From NCBI GenBank assembly GCA_013138735.1, contig WTCE01000003.1, positions 1-40,471 of the forward strand: DNA of 40,471 bases, read 5' to 3'. A model generated the notes under the pieces. That model saw only the letters and a list, made by a program, of their open reading frames with translations. It ran no database searches and had not been told where the DNA came from. Shown here piece after piece: positions 32,722-40,471 of the stretch (position 1 is its first letter; each line of letters begins with the position of its first letter). The position numbers and the translations under genes are program-made. This stretch comes from Crocinitomix sp. GTDB taxonomy: Bacteria > Bacteroidota > Bacteroidia > Flavobacteriales_D > Crocinitomicaceae.

Positions 32722-33541
32722 CGTATGAACTAGGTATTTTAATCTTAATTTTTGATCGATTATTTATTTTAACAGAACCATAATTCAGTTGAATTTCCAG
32801 TGTGTCTTTCGGGTTCGTAATGTAAATGTTAGTCGCCTCTGGAACTCGAAATCCTTCTTCCATTTTCGACTCTAAATAATCAATTTGGATTGATGTGGTA
32901 TCTGAAGGAACTTCAATATTTGTTTGAAAAACGTTGAGTGAAGCTGAATCCATGTGGTATTGAATTAACATCACATCATCTTCTAAGTTTAAGCGATCGT
33001 TTTCTAAGCGTTTATATAATCTTTCTTTGTGCGAAGAAAGGATATAATGATCCTCTGCTTTAATCTGTTGGTATTTGGTGCTTTCTTCCAATCCAATTGG
33101 TAAGCCTAATATCAGATCTTGAAAAAAGTCGAATTCAACTTCAGTTCCAAATAGGGTAGAGACATAATCTAAACTCTCAGCGAAATAGCATTTGTCCGTT
33201 TTATTTGCAAAAAAGATGGAATCTGTTGTGATCATATATGCTGCACCAACCATTGGGCCAACTCTAAGTGATCCACCAAAGGCAGTATCTACATTTAACT
33301 TAACATAGCAAGAAAAAGAGGCATTTCGTTGGGTACTTTTTAAATCTACTCCAATTCTAACTGCAAAAAAGTGAAACGGGATGGAATCTTGCGCAAATAG
33401 GGCTTTTTCCAACTCTTTTGTACTCTTATTCGGTAATTTTTCACCCTTATCCACATGTTGACGATTGCCACATGACGACAAAAACACAACCATAAATAGT
33501 GTGAAAAGTGGGATTATAATATGTTTATTGTACTTATTCAT
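32708..33541 (-). CDS. DUF4292-family lipoprotein
   Basis: This is a 277-residue lipoprotein: MNKYNKHIIIPLFTLFMVVF then lipobox LSSC. The mature part is beta-rich with the layout of DUF4292/LolA-like proteins (FHFFAVRIGVDLKS, VGPMVGAAYMITTDSIFFAN, YQQIKAEDHYILSS). Relatives of this fold carry or bind lipid moieties, but nothing here proves that. It sits between the TPR lipoprotein (40 bp) and the EnvC gene (14-bp overlap), a gene order that is common in Bacteroidota. Confidence 0.75.
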   Translation of the reverse strand: MNKYNKHIIIPLFTLFMVVFLSSCGNRQHVDKGEKLPNKSTKELEKALFAQDSIPFHFFAVRIGVDLKSTQRNASFSCYVKLNVDTAFGGSLRVGPMVGAAYMITTDSIFFANKTDKCYFAESLDYVSTLFGTEVEFDFFQDLILGLPIGLEESTKYQQIKAEDHYILSSHKERLYKRLENDRLNLEDDVMLIQYHMDSASLNVFQTNIEVPSDTTSIQIDYLESKMEEGFRVPEATNIYITNPKDTLEIQLNYGSVKINNRSKIKIKIPSSYVECK

Positions 33542-33581
33542 TCGTTAACTGCGTGTCATTCGAATTAGTTGTTACACCAAC

Positions 33582-35336
33582 TTATTCCGGTTTATAGTAA
33601 GTTTTGTCCTCAAATTTACGTTTTAAAAGTGGCGATTTATTTCCAAAATTAATCGCTTCACCCCACAATTCAATTGCTTTTTCTTTTTCTCCGTCTAAAA
33701 AGAGGGCATCTGCGTACCGCTCCAAAACCCCCCCGTCTCCATAGTTTTCATACAGGGCCTTTAAAAAAGCATCTCCTGCACTTTTATATTGCTTCTTTTG
33801 GAATAAAATTTGACCATAAACGTCTAAGAGTCTTGAGCTTTTTGGAGCTACAGCAATCCCTTTTATTATTTCCGATTCTGCCAAATCTAATTTATTGTCA
33901 TTCATTAGTCGCGTGGCCTTGTCGGCATACACGTTTATGTTTCCAGCAAATGATTGCAGCGCTTGGTCAAAATAAAATTCACCCTCATCTAAATTAGCTT
34001 GTCGATAATTCATATCTCCTAATTGATATAGAAATTCCGATTGTAATTGTGGATCTTGAACCACCAAATCTTTACCTAGAAAAAACCACTCCTCAGCTTT
34101 TTCATAGTCACCCAATTCCTTTGCACCAATACCCGTTAAAAGGTAAATAATAGGTTGCGCAGGAAAGAGTTCTGCTGCTTTTTCGCCGTTCTTTGTTAGT
34201 CCCTTGTAATTTTCTAAATTCGATTGGGCATCCAATAAGCGCAACCATAGGTTAAATGAAGAGGGGTCAATTTCAATTGCCATTTCATATTGCTCTTCGG
34301 CTTTGGCATAATTGTCTTGAAAGCTCCAATAATCCCCATAATAATTATGCATTTTGCCATTCTCTAAACTCGGATCATAAACAATATCAAAAAGGGCTGC
34401 AACACCCGCACGCATCTCTTTATAATCACGTTCATTTTTTGCTGTGTAGGGCAATAAACCCCGCACAATTTCCAACTTCCGATCTAAGTCCACATCCTCA
34501 CTTAAAAATCCTTTTTTAAGATTATCAAACGCACCAGTCACATTATTCTGTCTTAATTCTAAATCAGCCATCATTATATAGGCTTGTCCGTAGGTTGGAT
34601 TATTATCTATAATAGTTTGGATCAACAGTTTTGATTTAGCGAATTGTTTTTGTTGCATGTAAAATTCCGCTACCATTATTTTATAATCAGAATCTTCAGG
34701 ATTTTCATTCATGAGTCGGGTCAATTCTTCTTCCGCCTTTTCATTTTCACCCAACTGTGTATACAAATCATATTTGGTAAACGTCAGCTCCGGAATCACA
34801 CCCGTTTCAACTTCAATCTCGTTCAGCATTGCAATAGCCTCCGGAAATCTCTTGGCGCGAATGAGCGCGTCCACATATTTAAATTTTATGTCAACGTTTT
34901 TTTCGGCATCAATAATTGCTGCGTATAAATCGGCAGTTTTGACAAATTCGCTCCGTTCAAAGTAAAGATCCGCCAATCGCAATGCATACCATTTATTGGT
35001 TTTATTATTCGTATAAGCTTTTTCGGCGTGAAGCAAGGTTTTATCCTTGTCTCCTTGCGTTTGATACAAATCGGCTAAGGCAAAATGTACGGCGTGATTA
35101 TTTGGCTCAAGCACTAAACAATGCTCAAAAAGTGCAATTGCTTTTTCATAATGCCCAATCATTTTTTCAGAATTTGCTTGATGAAATTCTGATTTGAAAA
35201 TTTTACGTTGCGTATAAATATTGACCTCTTCTGCTTTTTTAGAATTATTGCAACTTGCGACTAAAAGCAGCACAAATGCGCATATAATTACGCGATTCAA
35301 TATCAAAAGGACGTTATTTTTACTGTTTTTTATCAT
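33582..35336 (-). CDS. Large TPR-repeat lipoprotein
   Basis: This is a 584-residue lipoprotein with signal MIKNSKNNVLLILNRVIICA and a Cys in VASCNNS. The mature protein is almost entirely tetratricopeptide repeats (YEKAIALFEHCLVLEPNNHA, AKAEEQYEMAIEIDPSSFN, YKSAGDAFLKALYENYGDG), about 10-12 of them, forming a protein-binding superhelix. Its start overlaps the end of the nucleotidyltransferase gene by 4 bp (ATGA), so they are coupled. It is probably an outer-membrane assembly scaffold. Confidence 0.82.
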   Translation of the reverse strand: MIKNSKNNVLLILNRVIICAFVLLLVASCNNSKKAEEVNIYTQRKIFKSEFHQANSEKMIGHYEKAIALFEHCLVLEPNNHAVHFALADLYQTQGDKDKTLLHAEKAYTNNKTNKWYALRLADLYFERSEFVKTADLYAAIIDAEKNVDIKFKYVDALIRAKRFPEAIAMLNEIEVETGVIPELTFTKYDLYTQLGENEKAEEELTRLMNENPEDSDYKIMVAEFYMQQKQFAKSKLLIQTIIDNNPTYGQAYIMMADLELRQNNVTGAFDNLKKGFLSEDVDLDRKLEIVRGLLPYTAKNERDYKEMRAGVAALFDIVYDPSLENGKMHNYYGDYWSFQDNYAKAEEQYEMAIEIDPSSFNLWLRLLDAQSNLENYKGLTKNGEKAAELFPAQPIIYLLTGIGAKELGDYEKAEEWFFLGKDLVVQDPQLQSEFLYQLGDMNYRQANLDEGEFYFDQALQSFAGNINVYADKATRLMNDNKLDLAESEIIKGIAVAPKSSRLLDVYGQILFQKKQYKSAGDAFLKALYENYGDGGVLERYADALFLDGEKEKAIELWGEAINFGNKSPLLKRKFEDKTYYKPE

Positions 35337-36334
35337 TCAATTGTAGTGTAATCACCAATGCTAATTACTTTTCCGTGGCTCAAAATTTTTGCATAATTTC
35401 CAATCATAGAGTCTTGCAAATTTGAATTGGCGATCATGGCGTTTTGTTGAACAATCGAATTGGTGATCACCGAGTTATTTACTGTAGTTCCGCGGCCTAA
35501 AGAAACATGCGGTCCTACCACAGAGTTTTCAATTACCACATGCTCACCAATAAAACATGGTGGAATAACGATTGAATTTTTCAATACTAAATCTGGTGAT
35601 ACAAGAGGTTCATCCTTATCAAATTCAAGCACACGTTGGTTTGTGTGGACGGTTACTTCTTTATTGCCACAATCCAACCACTCTGTTACTTTGCCAGGTT
35701 TAAATTGTGCTCCTTTTTTTGTCAAATTCCGCAAGGCGTCAGGTAGCTGATATTCGCCGCCTTTAATTATTCCATTGTCAATGAGATATTGCAATTCATA
35801 CTTCAGTTTTGCGCCATCTTTGAAATAATAAATCCCAATCATTGCTAAGTCAGACACAAAAGTTTCTGGCTTTTCAACAAAATCCGTAATAATACCTTCA
35901 TCATTCAACTTAACTACACCAAATGATGAAGGATCGTCGATTTGTTTAACCCATAAAATTCCATCTGCCTCACTGTCTAGCGTAAAGTCTGCTTTAAAAA
36001 GTGTATCTGCAAAAGCGACAACAACAGGGCCGCTTAACGATTCTGCCGCACATAAAACAGCATGTGCAGTTCCCAAGGCTTTATCTTGATAATAGATGCT
36101 TCCTTTAGCACCCAATTTCTCAGCTACTTTTATTAACTCAGCTTCAACTTCTTTACCGAAATCACCAATTACAAAGGCAATTTCTTCAATTTTTTCGCTA
36201 CTCGTTTTTGCAATGTCTTGCACCAAGCGGTGCACAATTGGTTTTCCACCAACTGGAACTAATGGTTTGGGAACAGTTAAAGTATGAGGTCTTAATCTGC
36301 TTCCTCTCCCCGCCATTGGTACTATTATTTTCAT
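35333..36334 (-). CDS. Sugar-phosphate nucleotidyltransferase
   Basis: It joins a sugar-1-phosphate to an NTP, giving a nucleotide sugar for envelope polysaccharide. The signature GRGSRLRPHTLTVPKPLVPV is at residues 8-27. LGTAHAVLCA and FADTLF carry the nucleotide- and metal-binding residues. Residues ~245-333 form a left-handed beta-helix of hexapeptide repeats (VLKNSIVIPPCFIGEHVVIE, GRGTTVNNSVITNSI). The exact sugar is not certain; glucose-1-phosphate thymidylyl- or mannose-1-phosphate guanylyl-type are likeliest. It is part of the envelope operon, 128 bp behind dut, with a palindromic element in the gap. Confidence 0.88.
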   Translation of the reverse strand: MKIIVPMAGRGSRLRPHTLTVPKPLVPVGGKPIVHRLVQDIAKTSSEKIEEIAFVIGDFGKEVEAELIKVAEKLGAKGSIYYQDKALGTAHAVLCAAESLSGPVVVAFADTLFKADFTLDSEADGILWVKQIDDPSSFGVVKLNDEGIITDFVEKPETFVSDLAMIGIYYFKDGAKLKYELQYLIDNGIIKGGEYQLPDALRNLTKKGAQFKPGKVTEWLDCGNKEVTVHTNQRVLEFDKDEPLVSPDLVLKNSIVIPPCFIGEHVVIENSVVGPHVSLGRGTTVNNSVITNSIVQQNAMIANSNLQDSMIGNYAKILSHGKVISIGDYTTIE

Positions 36335-36422
36335 GGTTTTCTTTTTAAGTCAATAGTCTATTAGTTAATAGTCATTATTAGTTAGATTTTGAAAAACTCT
36401 TAACCTAACACTTTTCACACTA

Positions 36423-36469
36423 CGAGCTTCGCACACTGAGGCTCTCGAAGTGCGCTTTGCACTCACTTC
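36423..36469. repeat. Palindromic element at the end of dut
   Basis: GAAGTGCGC and CACTCACTTC fold as a hairpin at 36447-36469, overlapping the dut stop codon. CTTCG/CGAAG form a second stem. The core words CTCGAAGTG and CACTGAG are shared with the 20141-20307 repeat pair. Confidence 0.45.
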
Positions 36470-36897
36470 ACTCCTGTGCTTCCAAATCCGCCTTCTCCTC
36501 GCTCAGTCTCATTCAATACTTCAACTGCTACAAATGTTGCTTGTTCGCATTTGGCTACAACCATTTGCGCAATTCGTTCACCATCTTCTACAACAAATGG
36601 TTCATTTGATATGTTTACCAAAATCACGCCAATCTCTCCTCTATAATCTGCATCAATTGTTCCGGGCGAGTTTAATACACTAATTCCTTTTTTATACGCA
36701 AGGCCACTTCTTGGTCTTACTTGTGCTTCATATCCTTCTGGAAGTGCAATAAAGAGTCCTGTTTTAATCAAAGCACGTTCTAAAGGTTGCAATGTCACTG
36801 AATCTGCCAAATTCGCACGTAAATCAACTCCTGCAGAGAGGGGTGTTTCATATTGTGGAAGCGAATGTTTGGACTTATTTATAATTTCAATTGTCAT
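36463..36897 (-). CDS. dut: dUTP diphosphatase
   Basis: It hydrolyses dUTP to dUMP and pyrophosphate, keeping uracil out of DNA and supplying dTMP synthesis. It is cytoplasmic and trimeric in the family. The five motifs are seen: [35 protein letters not shown]-like [12 protein letters not shown], and the flexible C-terminal GEGGFGSTG. The 144 residues are typical. It lies 30 bp downstream of the flippase gene in the operon. Confidence 0.96.
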   Translation of the reverse strand: MTIEIINKSKHSLPQYETPLSAGVDLRANLADSVTLQPLERALIKTGLFIALPEGYEAQVRPRSGLAYKKGISVLNSPGTIDADYRGEIGVILVNISNEPFVVEDGERIAQMVVAKCEQATFVAVEVLNETERGEGGFGSTGVK

Positions 36898-36927
36898 GAT
36901 ATGAGGTAAAAACCAAAAGTAATAAAA

Positions 36928-38385
36928 TTATCCCTTTTTAAGCCTTCGCAAAGGCCTTTCTATGAACAAGATAATTCCGATAAAAACAAGTAATAAAATT
37001 GCATTCATTGCAAAGGTTGACCAAGCAAATGTAATTTGATCTCTTACAATGAGTTTGCTAATTGAGAATAGTATTAGTGCCGAGAAGACATAAAGCCCGA
37101 TTTTTCGCAAGTTATATTTGATAGGATAATGCTTTTGTCCAAAATAATAAGAAGCAACCATCATGCTAAAATACACCACAAAGGTGGCTATTGCAGAACC
37201 CATATATCCGATTATTGGAATGAACGAAATGTTTAAAACCAAAGTCAGTATTGCACCACCTACAGCAATATAGGCGCCATATTTCGTTTTGTCAGCTAAT
37301 TTATACCAGATGGATTGGTTATAATAAATACCCAAAAACACATTCGCCATTAACAGTATGGGAACTATTTTTAAACCTTCCCAATAGGCATCATTTGGTA
37401 TAAACCATTTGAATATTGAAAGGTTGAGGCTGATGACCAAAAAGATGAGCGTAACAACGATCACAAAATAGGTCATCACTTTTGAGTAAACTTTATTTTT
37501 GTCTTTGTTTTTTTCTTGTGCAAAAAAGAAAGGTTCTGCCGCGTATCGAAATGCAGTTATGAATAAGGTAATCAGAATGGATAATTTATAGTTGGCAGAA
37601 TAGATTCCGACTTGACCTTCAGCATATTCAATGCCTCCTGGGTCGATCAACATTTTGCTCAATAAAACACGGTCAATTACTTCGTTTACAACTCCCGCAA
37701 AGCCTCCAATTACTAATGGAATAGCAAATATGAACATTGTTTTTGCTAATATCTTATCCCACGTGAATTTGAATTTGAGAATGTCTTTGTAGAGTAAAAC
37801 CGGTTTAATAAAACTAGCAATTAAGTTGGCCAAAAAAACATATCCAATTCTAAATTCTGCGCCATCTTGTAAAAAATAGAAGATAAAGATGAGGTTTAGA
37901 ATGATGTTTGTTCCAATATTACTCAATTGAATAAATGCAAAACGTTTAGGCTGGTTTAAGAAACGTAAACGCGCCATAAGCAAGGAGGAAGTAGCATCAA
38001 AAACAAGAATAAATGCGAACCAAATCACATAAATTTTAAATTCAGGATGGCCCAACCAATTTGCAATGGATTGAGAAAATGCAACGAGCGTTACAAGAAC
38101 AATGGCGTTGACTACGAGTACAATTGAAAAAGCCTGGTTAAACGTTTTTTCCTTGTCTTCTGATTTGTTAACAAATCGAAAAAAAGTGGTTTCCATACCA
38201 AAAAGCAAGAAAACCATAAAAAAGGCAACGTAGCTGTATAAAATAGAAATGGAACCGTATTCTGCAGGGGTAAACGCAAATTCAGAAGTATAAAGCGGTA
38301 CTAACAAATAATTGAGCAACCTACCAATAATGGTAGAACCGCCATAAATGGCTGTTTGACCTGCTAATTTTTTTAAGGTGCTCAC
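36928..38385 (-). CDS. Polysaccharide flippase (Wzx/MviN-like)
   Basis: This is a 485-residue integral membrane protein with around 12-14 hydrophobic segments and the start LAGQTAIYGGSTIIGRLLNY, typical of polysaccharide biosynthesis/O-antigen transporters (Wzx type, MOP superfamily). It probably carries lipid-linked sugar units across the inner membrane for surface polysaccharide. The tail is Arg/Lys-rich (ERPLRRLKKG). It is 18 bp downstream of the enoyl-CoA hydratase gene and heads the envelope part of the operon. Confidence 0.88.
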   Translation of the reverse strand: MSTLKKLAGQTAIYGGSTIIGRLLNYLLVPLYTSEFAFTPAEYGSISILYSYVAFFMVFLLFGMETTFFRFVNKSEDKEKTFNQAFSIVLVVNAIVLVTLVAFSQSIANWLGHPEFKIYVIWFAFILVFDATSSLLMARLRFLNQPKRFAFIQLSNIGTNIILNLIFIFYFLQDGAEFRIGYVFLANLIASFIKPVLLYKDILKFKFTWDKILAKTMFIFAIPLVIGGFAGVVNEVIDRVLLSKMLIDPGGIEYAEGQVGIYSANYKLSILITLFITAFRYAAEPFFFAQEKNKDKNKVYSKVMTYFVIVVTLIFLVISLNLSIFKWFIPNDAYWEGLKIVPILLMANVFLGIYYNQSIWYKLADKTKYGAYIAVGGAILTLVLNISFIPIIGYMGSAIATFVVYFSMMVASYYFGQKHYPIKYNLRKIGLYVFSALILFSISKLIVRDQITFAWSTFAMNAILLLVFIGIILFIERPLRRLKKG

Positions 38386-38403
38386 TAATTATTTAACCCT
38401 GAA

Positions 38404-39183
38404 TTATTTTCTAAAATCTGCTTTTCTTTTTTCGAGAAAGGCCGTTGTTCCTTCTACAAATTGGGGTGTCCCAAAACATTTTCCAAATTCCTCAATCTCA
38501 ACTTCAAAGCCGTCAACACCCTCTACATGGTTGGCGTTAATTGCGCGAATTGCCGCATTTATTGCATTCGGCGAATTTTTAATTATTTTTCCAGCAATTT
38601 TCTCTGCTAAAGGCATCAGTTCTTCTTGAGAAACAACATGATTAACTAAACCCCATTGATACGCATCTTCAGCGCTAATCATTCCTGCTGTCGTAATCAT
38701 TTCAAATGCTTTGCCACTTCCAACCAATTGCGTTAGTCTTTGTGTGCCTCCATAACCAGGAATAACGCCAAGTGAAACTTCTGGCAGTCCTAATTTGGCA
38801 TTGTCTGAAGCAACTCTGATGTGCGCTGCCATAGCTAATTCTAATCCTCCGCCTAATGCAAAGCCGTTCACTGCGGCAATCACTGGCTTCGACATGAATT
38901 CCATATAATCAAACAATATCTCTTGACCATTCGCGGCTAATTCTTGCCCTTTTTCAATCGAAAAATCAGCAAACTCCTTAATGTCGGCTCCGGCTACAAA
39001 AGCTTTTTCACCTGCACCAGTTACAATCACAACTCCTACATCTTGGTCTTTGTTAGCCGTTTCCAATGCATGATTGAGCTCTTGAATAGTTTCTTTATTC
39101 AAGGCGTTCAACTGTTTTGGACGGTTGATCGTGATTTTTAAGACTAGCCCCTCTCGCTCGGTTAAAAGGTTGTTATAACTCAT
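38404..39183 (-). CDS. Enoyl-CoA hydratase/isomerase (crotonase family)
   Basis: It adds water across the double bond of enoyl-CoA esters in fatty-acid or butyrate-type metabolism (cytoplasm). Crotonase motifs are clear: AFVAGADIKEF forms the oxyanion region, and NGFALGGGLELAMA and LGLPEVSLGVIPGYGG carry the two catalytic glutamates E115 and E135, spaced 20 apart as in the well-studied rat enzyme. The length of 259 residues is typical. It is first in the minus-strand operon that continues with the flippase (18-bp gap), a functional mismatch common in compact genomes. A TAGCTTTA near-match to the -7 element lies at 39209-39216. Confidence 0.93.
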   Translation of the reverse strand: MSYNNLLTEREGLVLKITINRPKQLNALNKETIQELNHALETANKDQDVGVVIVTGAGEKAFVAGADIKEFADFSIEKGQELAANGQEILFDYMEFMSKPVIAAVNGFALGGGLELAMAAHIRVASDNAKLGLPEVSLGVIPGYGGTQRLTQLVGSGKAFEMITTAGMISAEDAYQWGLVNHVVSQEELMPLAEKIAGKIIKNSPNAINAAIRAINANHVEGVDGFEVEIEEFGKCFGTPQFVEGTTAFLEKRKADFRK

Positions 39184-39480
39184 TTTTGTTGGATTTTAGT
39201 TTAAACTATAAAGCTAGGTATTATTAAGGGGAGTAATTCGCAATAATCATGATACTTTTAAACAGTTTTTTGTTTGAGGGGCTTTCATGGAAATCTGCCT
39301 AAACCACTCTATTTTTCGATCGTATTCTAATAAAGAAGTGATCGAGATATCATTTAAAACGCATGCTAATAACTCCTGTTTTTATAATGAAGCAAACAGG
39401 AAAATGGACAGGTATAAAAATGGGATTTATTGATAATATAAAAAACAGTTTTTTAATTAACTTCGTTAAAACTTATAAAG
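39184..39480. other. 297-bp divergent intergenic region
   Basis: This gap separates the enoyl-CoA hydratase gene (minus) from the lipoprotein gene (plus). CCTGTTT (39377-39383) and AAACAGG (39396-39402) are inverted arms. No small ORF was seen. A clear TAnnTTTG element for the plus-strand gene was not found. Confidence 0.4.
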
Positions 39481-40245
39481 ATGAAAAGACTATTATTATT
39501 GATGACAGCGGCGTTTTTATTAACCGCAATACCGTCGTGTAAAAAAGGGGAAAATGATCCTTTCCTTAGTTTAAGTACTAGAAAAGCAAGGCTAGCGGGA
39601 GAATACAACATTGATTCTTGGTTTTCTACCAGTTTTGCAGAGTATACGGATAGTTTTAGTCAGGAGTTAACTTTAGATATTACAGGTTCAACAGGCACTA
39701 GAACCATAAAATTGACACCGTTTGGATTGGATGAACAAACAACTATTCATAGCATTCAGGTTGATCAAGCTTCTTTTACTTTTAAGAAGGACGGCACTTG
39801 GAGTTCAGTGTTTAACAAAACATCTAAATGGACAGAAGAGGTAGATGATTTGATCATAGACAGCTTTGATCATACAGCAGTTGAAACCATGTCAGAATCT
39901 GGTAGCTGGTCGTTTTTAGGCGGGCAGAGTGATGATTATAAGAACAAAGAAAGAATTGTTTTAAACTCGATTTCTATTGAGACGAGCAGTCAAACAACGA
40001 CTGTGACCAACTATGAGGGAGGCGGTTCCGAAACAGTTGTGGAAGATCTGGTCACTGACAATAGAAATTATTCGGAGGGTGAGTCATCAGTCATTTATGA
40101 AATTGATATGTTGAAGAAGAAAGAAATGGTATTCATTCAGGTTAATAATAGTGGTGGAAATCAAATCGAAAGTGATGGGGGTGGAATGACAACAAACTAT
40201 TCTTACACGAGAAATGGAAATGTTAAAATTGTATTGAGCGAATAA
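39481..40245 (+). CDS. Lipoprotein of unknown function
   Basis: This is a 254-residue protein with lipoprotein signal MKRLLLLMTAAFLLTAIPSC (lipobox IPSC). The mature part is Ser/Thr/Asp-rich and beta-strand-like (QELTLDITGSTGTRTIKL, VIYEIDMLKKKEMVFIQV). It resembles the small lipocalin-like lipoproteins (layout KARLAGEYNIDSW, later GNVKIVL) common in Bacteroidota, but no certain family is recognised. It is a single gene followed by a strong terminator. Confidence 0.7.
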   Translation: MKRLLLLMTAAFLLTAIPSCKKGENDPFLSLSTRKARLAGEYNIDSWFSTSFAEYTDSFSQELTLDITGSTGTRTIKLTPFGLDEQTTIHSIQVDQASFTFKKDGTWSSVFNKTSKWTEEVDDLIIDSFDHTAVETMSESGSWSFLGGQSDDYKNKERIVLNSISIETSSQTTTVTNYEGGGSETVVEDLVTDNRNYSEGESSVIYEIDMLKKKEMVFIQVNNSGGNQIESDGGGMTTNYSYTRNGNVKIVLSE

Positions 40246-40270
40246 GAACGATATAACCAACTCTTTTATT

Positions 40271-40304
40271 AAAAATCACCCGCCATTTGACGGGTGATTT
40301 TTTT
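40271..40304 (+). terminator. Intrinsic terminator of the last lipoprotein gene
   Basis: ATCACCCG and CGGGTGAT pair around an 8-nt loop, flanked by A- and T-runs, 25 bp after the stop codon. A group II intron starts 3 bp beyond the T-run. Confidence 0.88.
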
Positions 40305-40307
40305 GTT

Positions 40308-40471
40308 GTGTGCCCAGCATGGGCAATGATTATAGGGTTCAAGCCCCGAGCACGCCTTTATAGCAGGAAGTGTTAGCCAATAGCAAGGGTGTCCTGCGTG
40401 AGCAGGAATCTGAAGGAAGCTCACGGCAAAGTTCTGGTCTGACGAACAGAAATTACATATTGAGGCATTGA
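40308..40471 (+). mobile_element. 5' end of a group II intron (cut by window edge)
   Basis: The sequence opens GTGTGCCCAGCATGGGC, matching the GUGYG 5' end of group II introns with the first hairpin GCCCA/TGGGC. Further domain I parts follow: GTGTCCTGCGTGAGCAGG with a GUGA loop, AATCTGAAGGAAGC, and CTGGTCTGACGAACAGAAA, all familiar in bacterial introns. The reverse transcriptase/maturase gene expected downstream lies outside the window. It starts directly behind an intrinsic terminator, the usual target of class IIC introns, though the class is not proved here. Confidence 0.88.

Overview
The window is AT-rich chromosomal DNA from a member of the Bacteroidota, most likely a flavobacterium-like organism. 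The signs are a T9SS type B (gliding-motility-associated) C-terminal sorting domain on a PKD protein, TAnnTTTG promoter elements in front of many genes, few clear Shine-Dalgarno sites, many small signal-peptide beta-barrels and lipoproteins, and Bacteroidota-specific families such as DUF2480 and DUF4292. The genus cannot be fixed from the sequence alone.

Layout. 1-1340 is a minus-strand tRNA cluster, in transcription order Ser(TGA), Ser(GCT), Cys(GCA), Pro(TGG), Tyr(GTA), an unresolved 130-nt tRNA-like element, Gln(TTG), Leu(TAG), closed by a hairpin at 200-238. The Pro and Cys tRNAs each have a tandem copy of their 3' end just downstream. 1334-2055 has no gene but holds several RNA hairpins. 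2056-4587 is an RtcB-type RNA ligase divergent from a WYL-domain regulator, with a palindrome between them. 4616-9483 holds a PsbP/TPR-like lipoprotein, a DEAD-box RNA helicase and two secreted proteins. 9762-16717 is mostly housekeeping: DUF2480, an NAD-dependent epimerase, a cyclophilin-FKBP fusion, heme A synthase, glutathione peroxidase and two beta-barrels. 16851-20430 holds the T9SS-secreted PKD protein, a beta-barrel, a decayed copy of the sorting-domain tail and a palindromic repeat pair. 20430-25339 holds DNA polymerase IV, a polytopic membrane protein coupled to a 45-residue ORF, a YARHG-domain protein and two lipoproteins. 25584-27138 is a gene-sized insert: a frameshifted Schlafen/AlbA_2-type ATP-binding gene between perfect 25-bp direct repeats. 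27255-29616 is a signalling module: ECF sigma factor, anti-sigma/TonB-C fusion and a convergent PP2C phosphatase. 30668-39183 is one long minus-strand cell-envelope operon: enoyl-CoA hydratase, polysaccharide flippase, dUTPase, sugar nucleotidyltransferase, TPR lipoprotein, DUF4292 lipoprotein, EnvC-like LytM protein, small membrane protein, TPR protein. 39481-40471 is a lipoprotein, its terminator, and directly behind that the 5' end of a group II intron cut by the window edge.

How it fits together. Most genes are core or envelope functions. The accessory signals are the repeat-flanked ATP-binding gene, the group II intron, the palindromic repeats and the duplicated tRNA 3' ends. The RNA-repair ligase sits on the same strand as, and just upstream of, the tRNA cluster containing the odd tRNA-like element. 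That proximity is suggestive but no functional link is proven. Four genes have a TAnnTTTG element only 4-6 nt before the ATG, which predicts leaderless or near-leaderless mRNAs.
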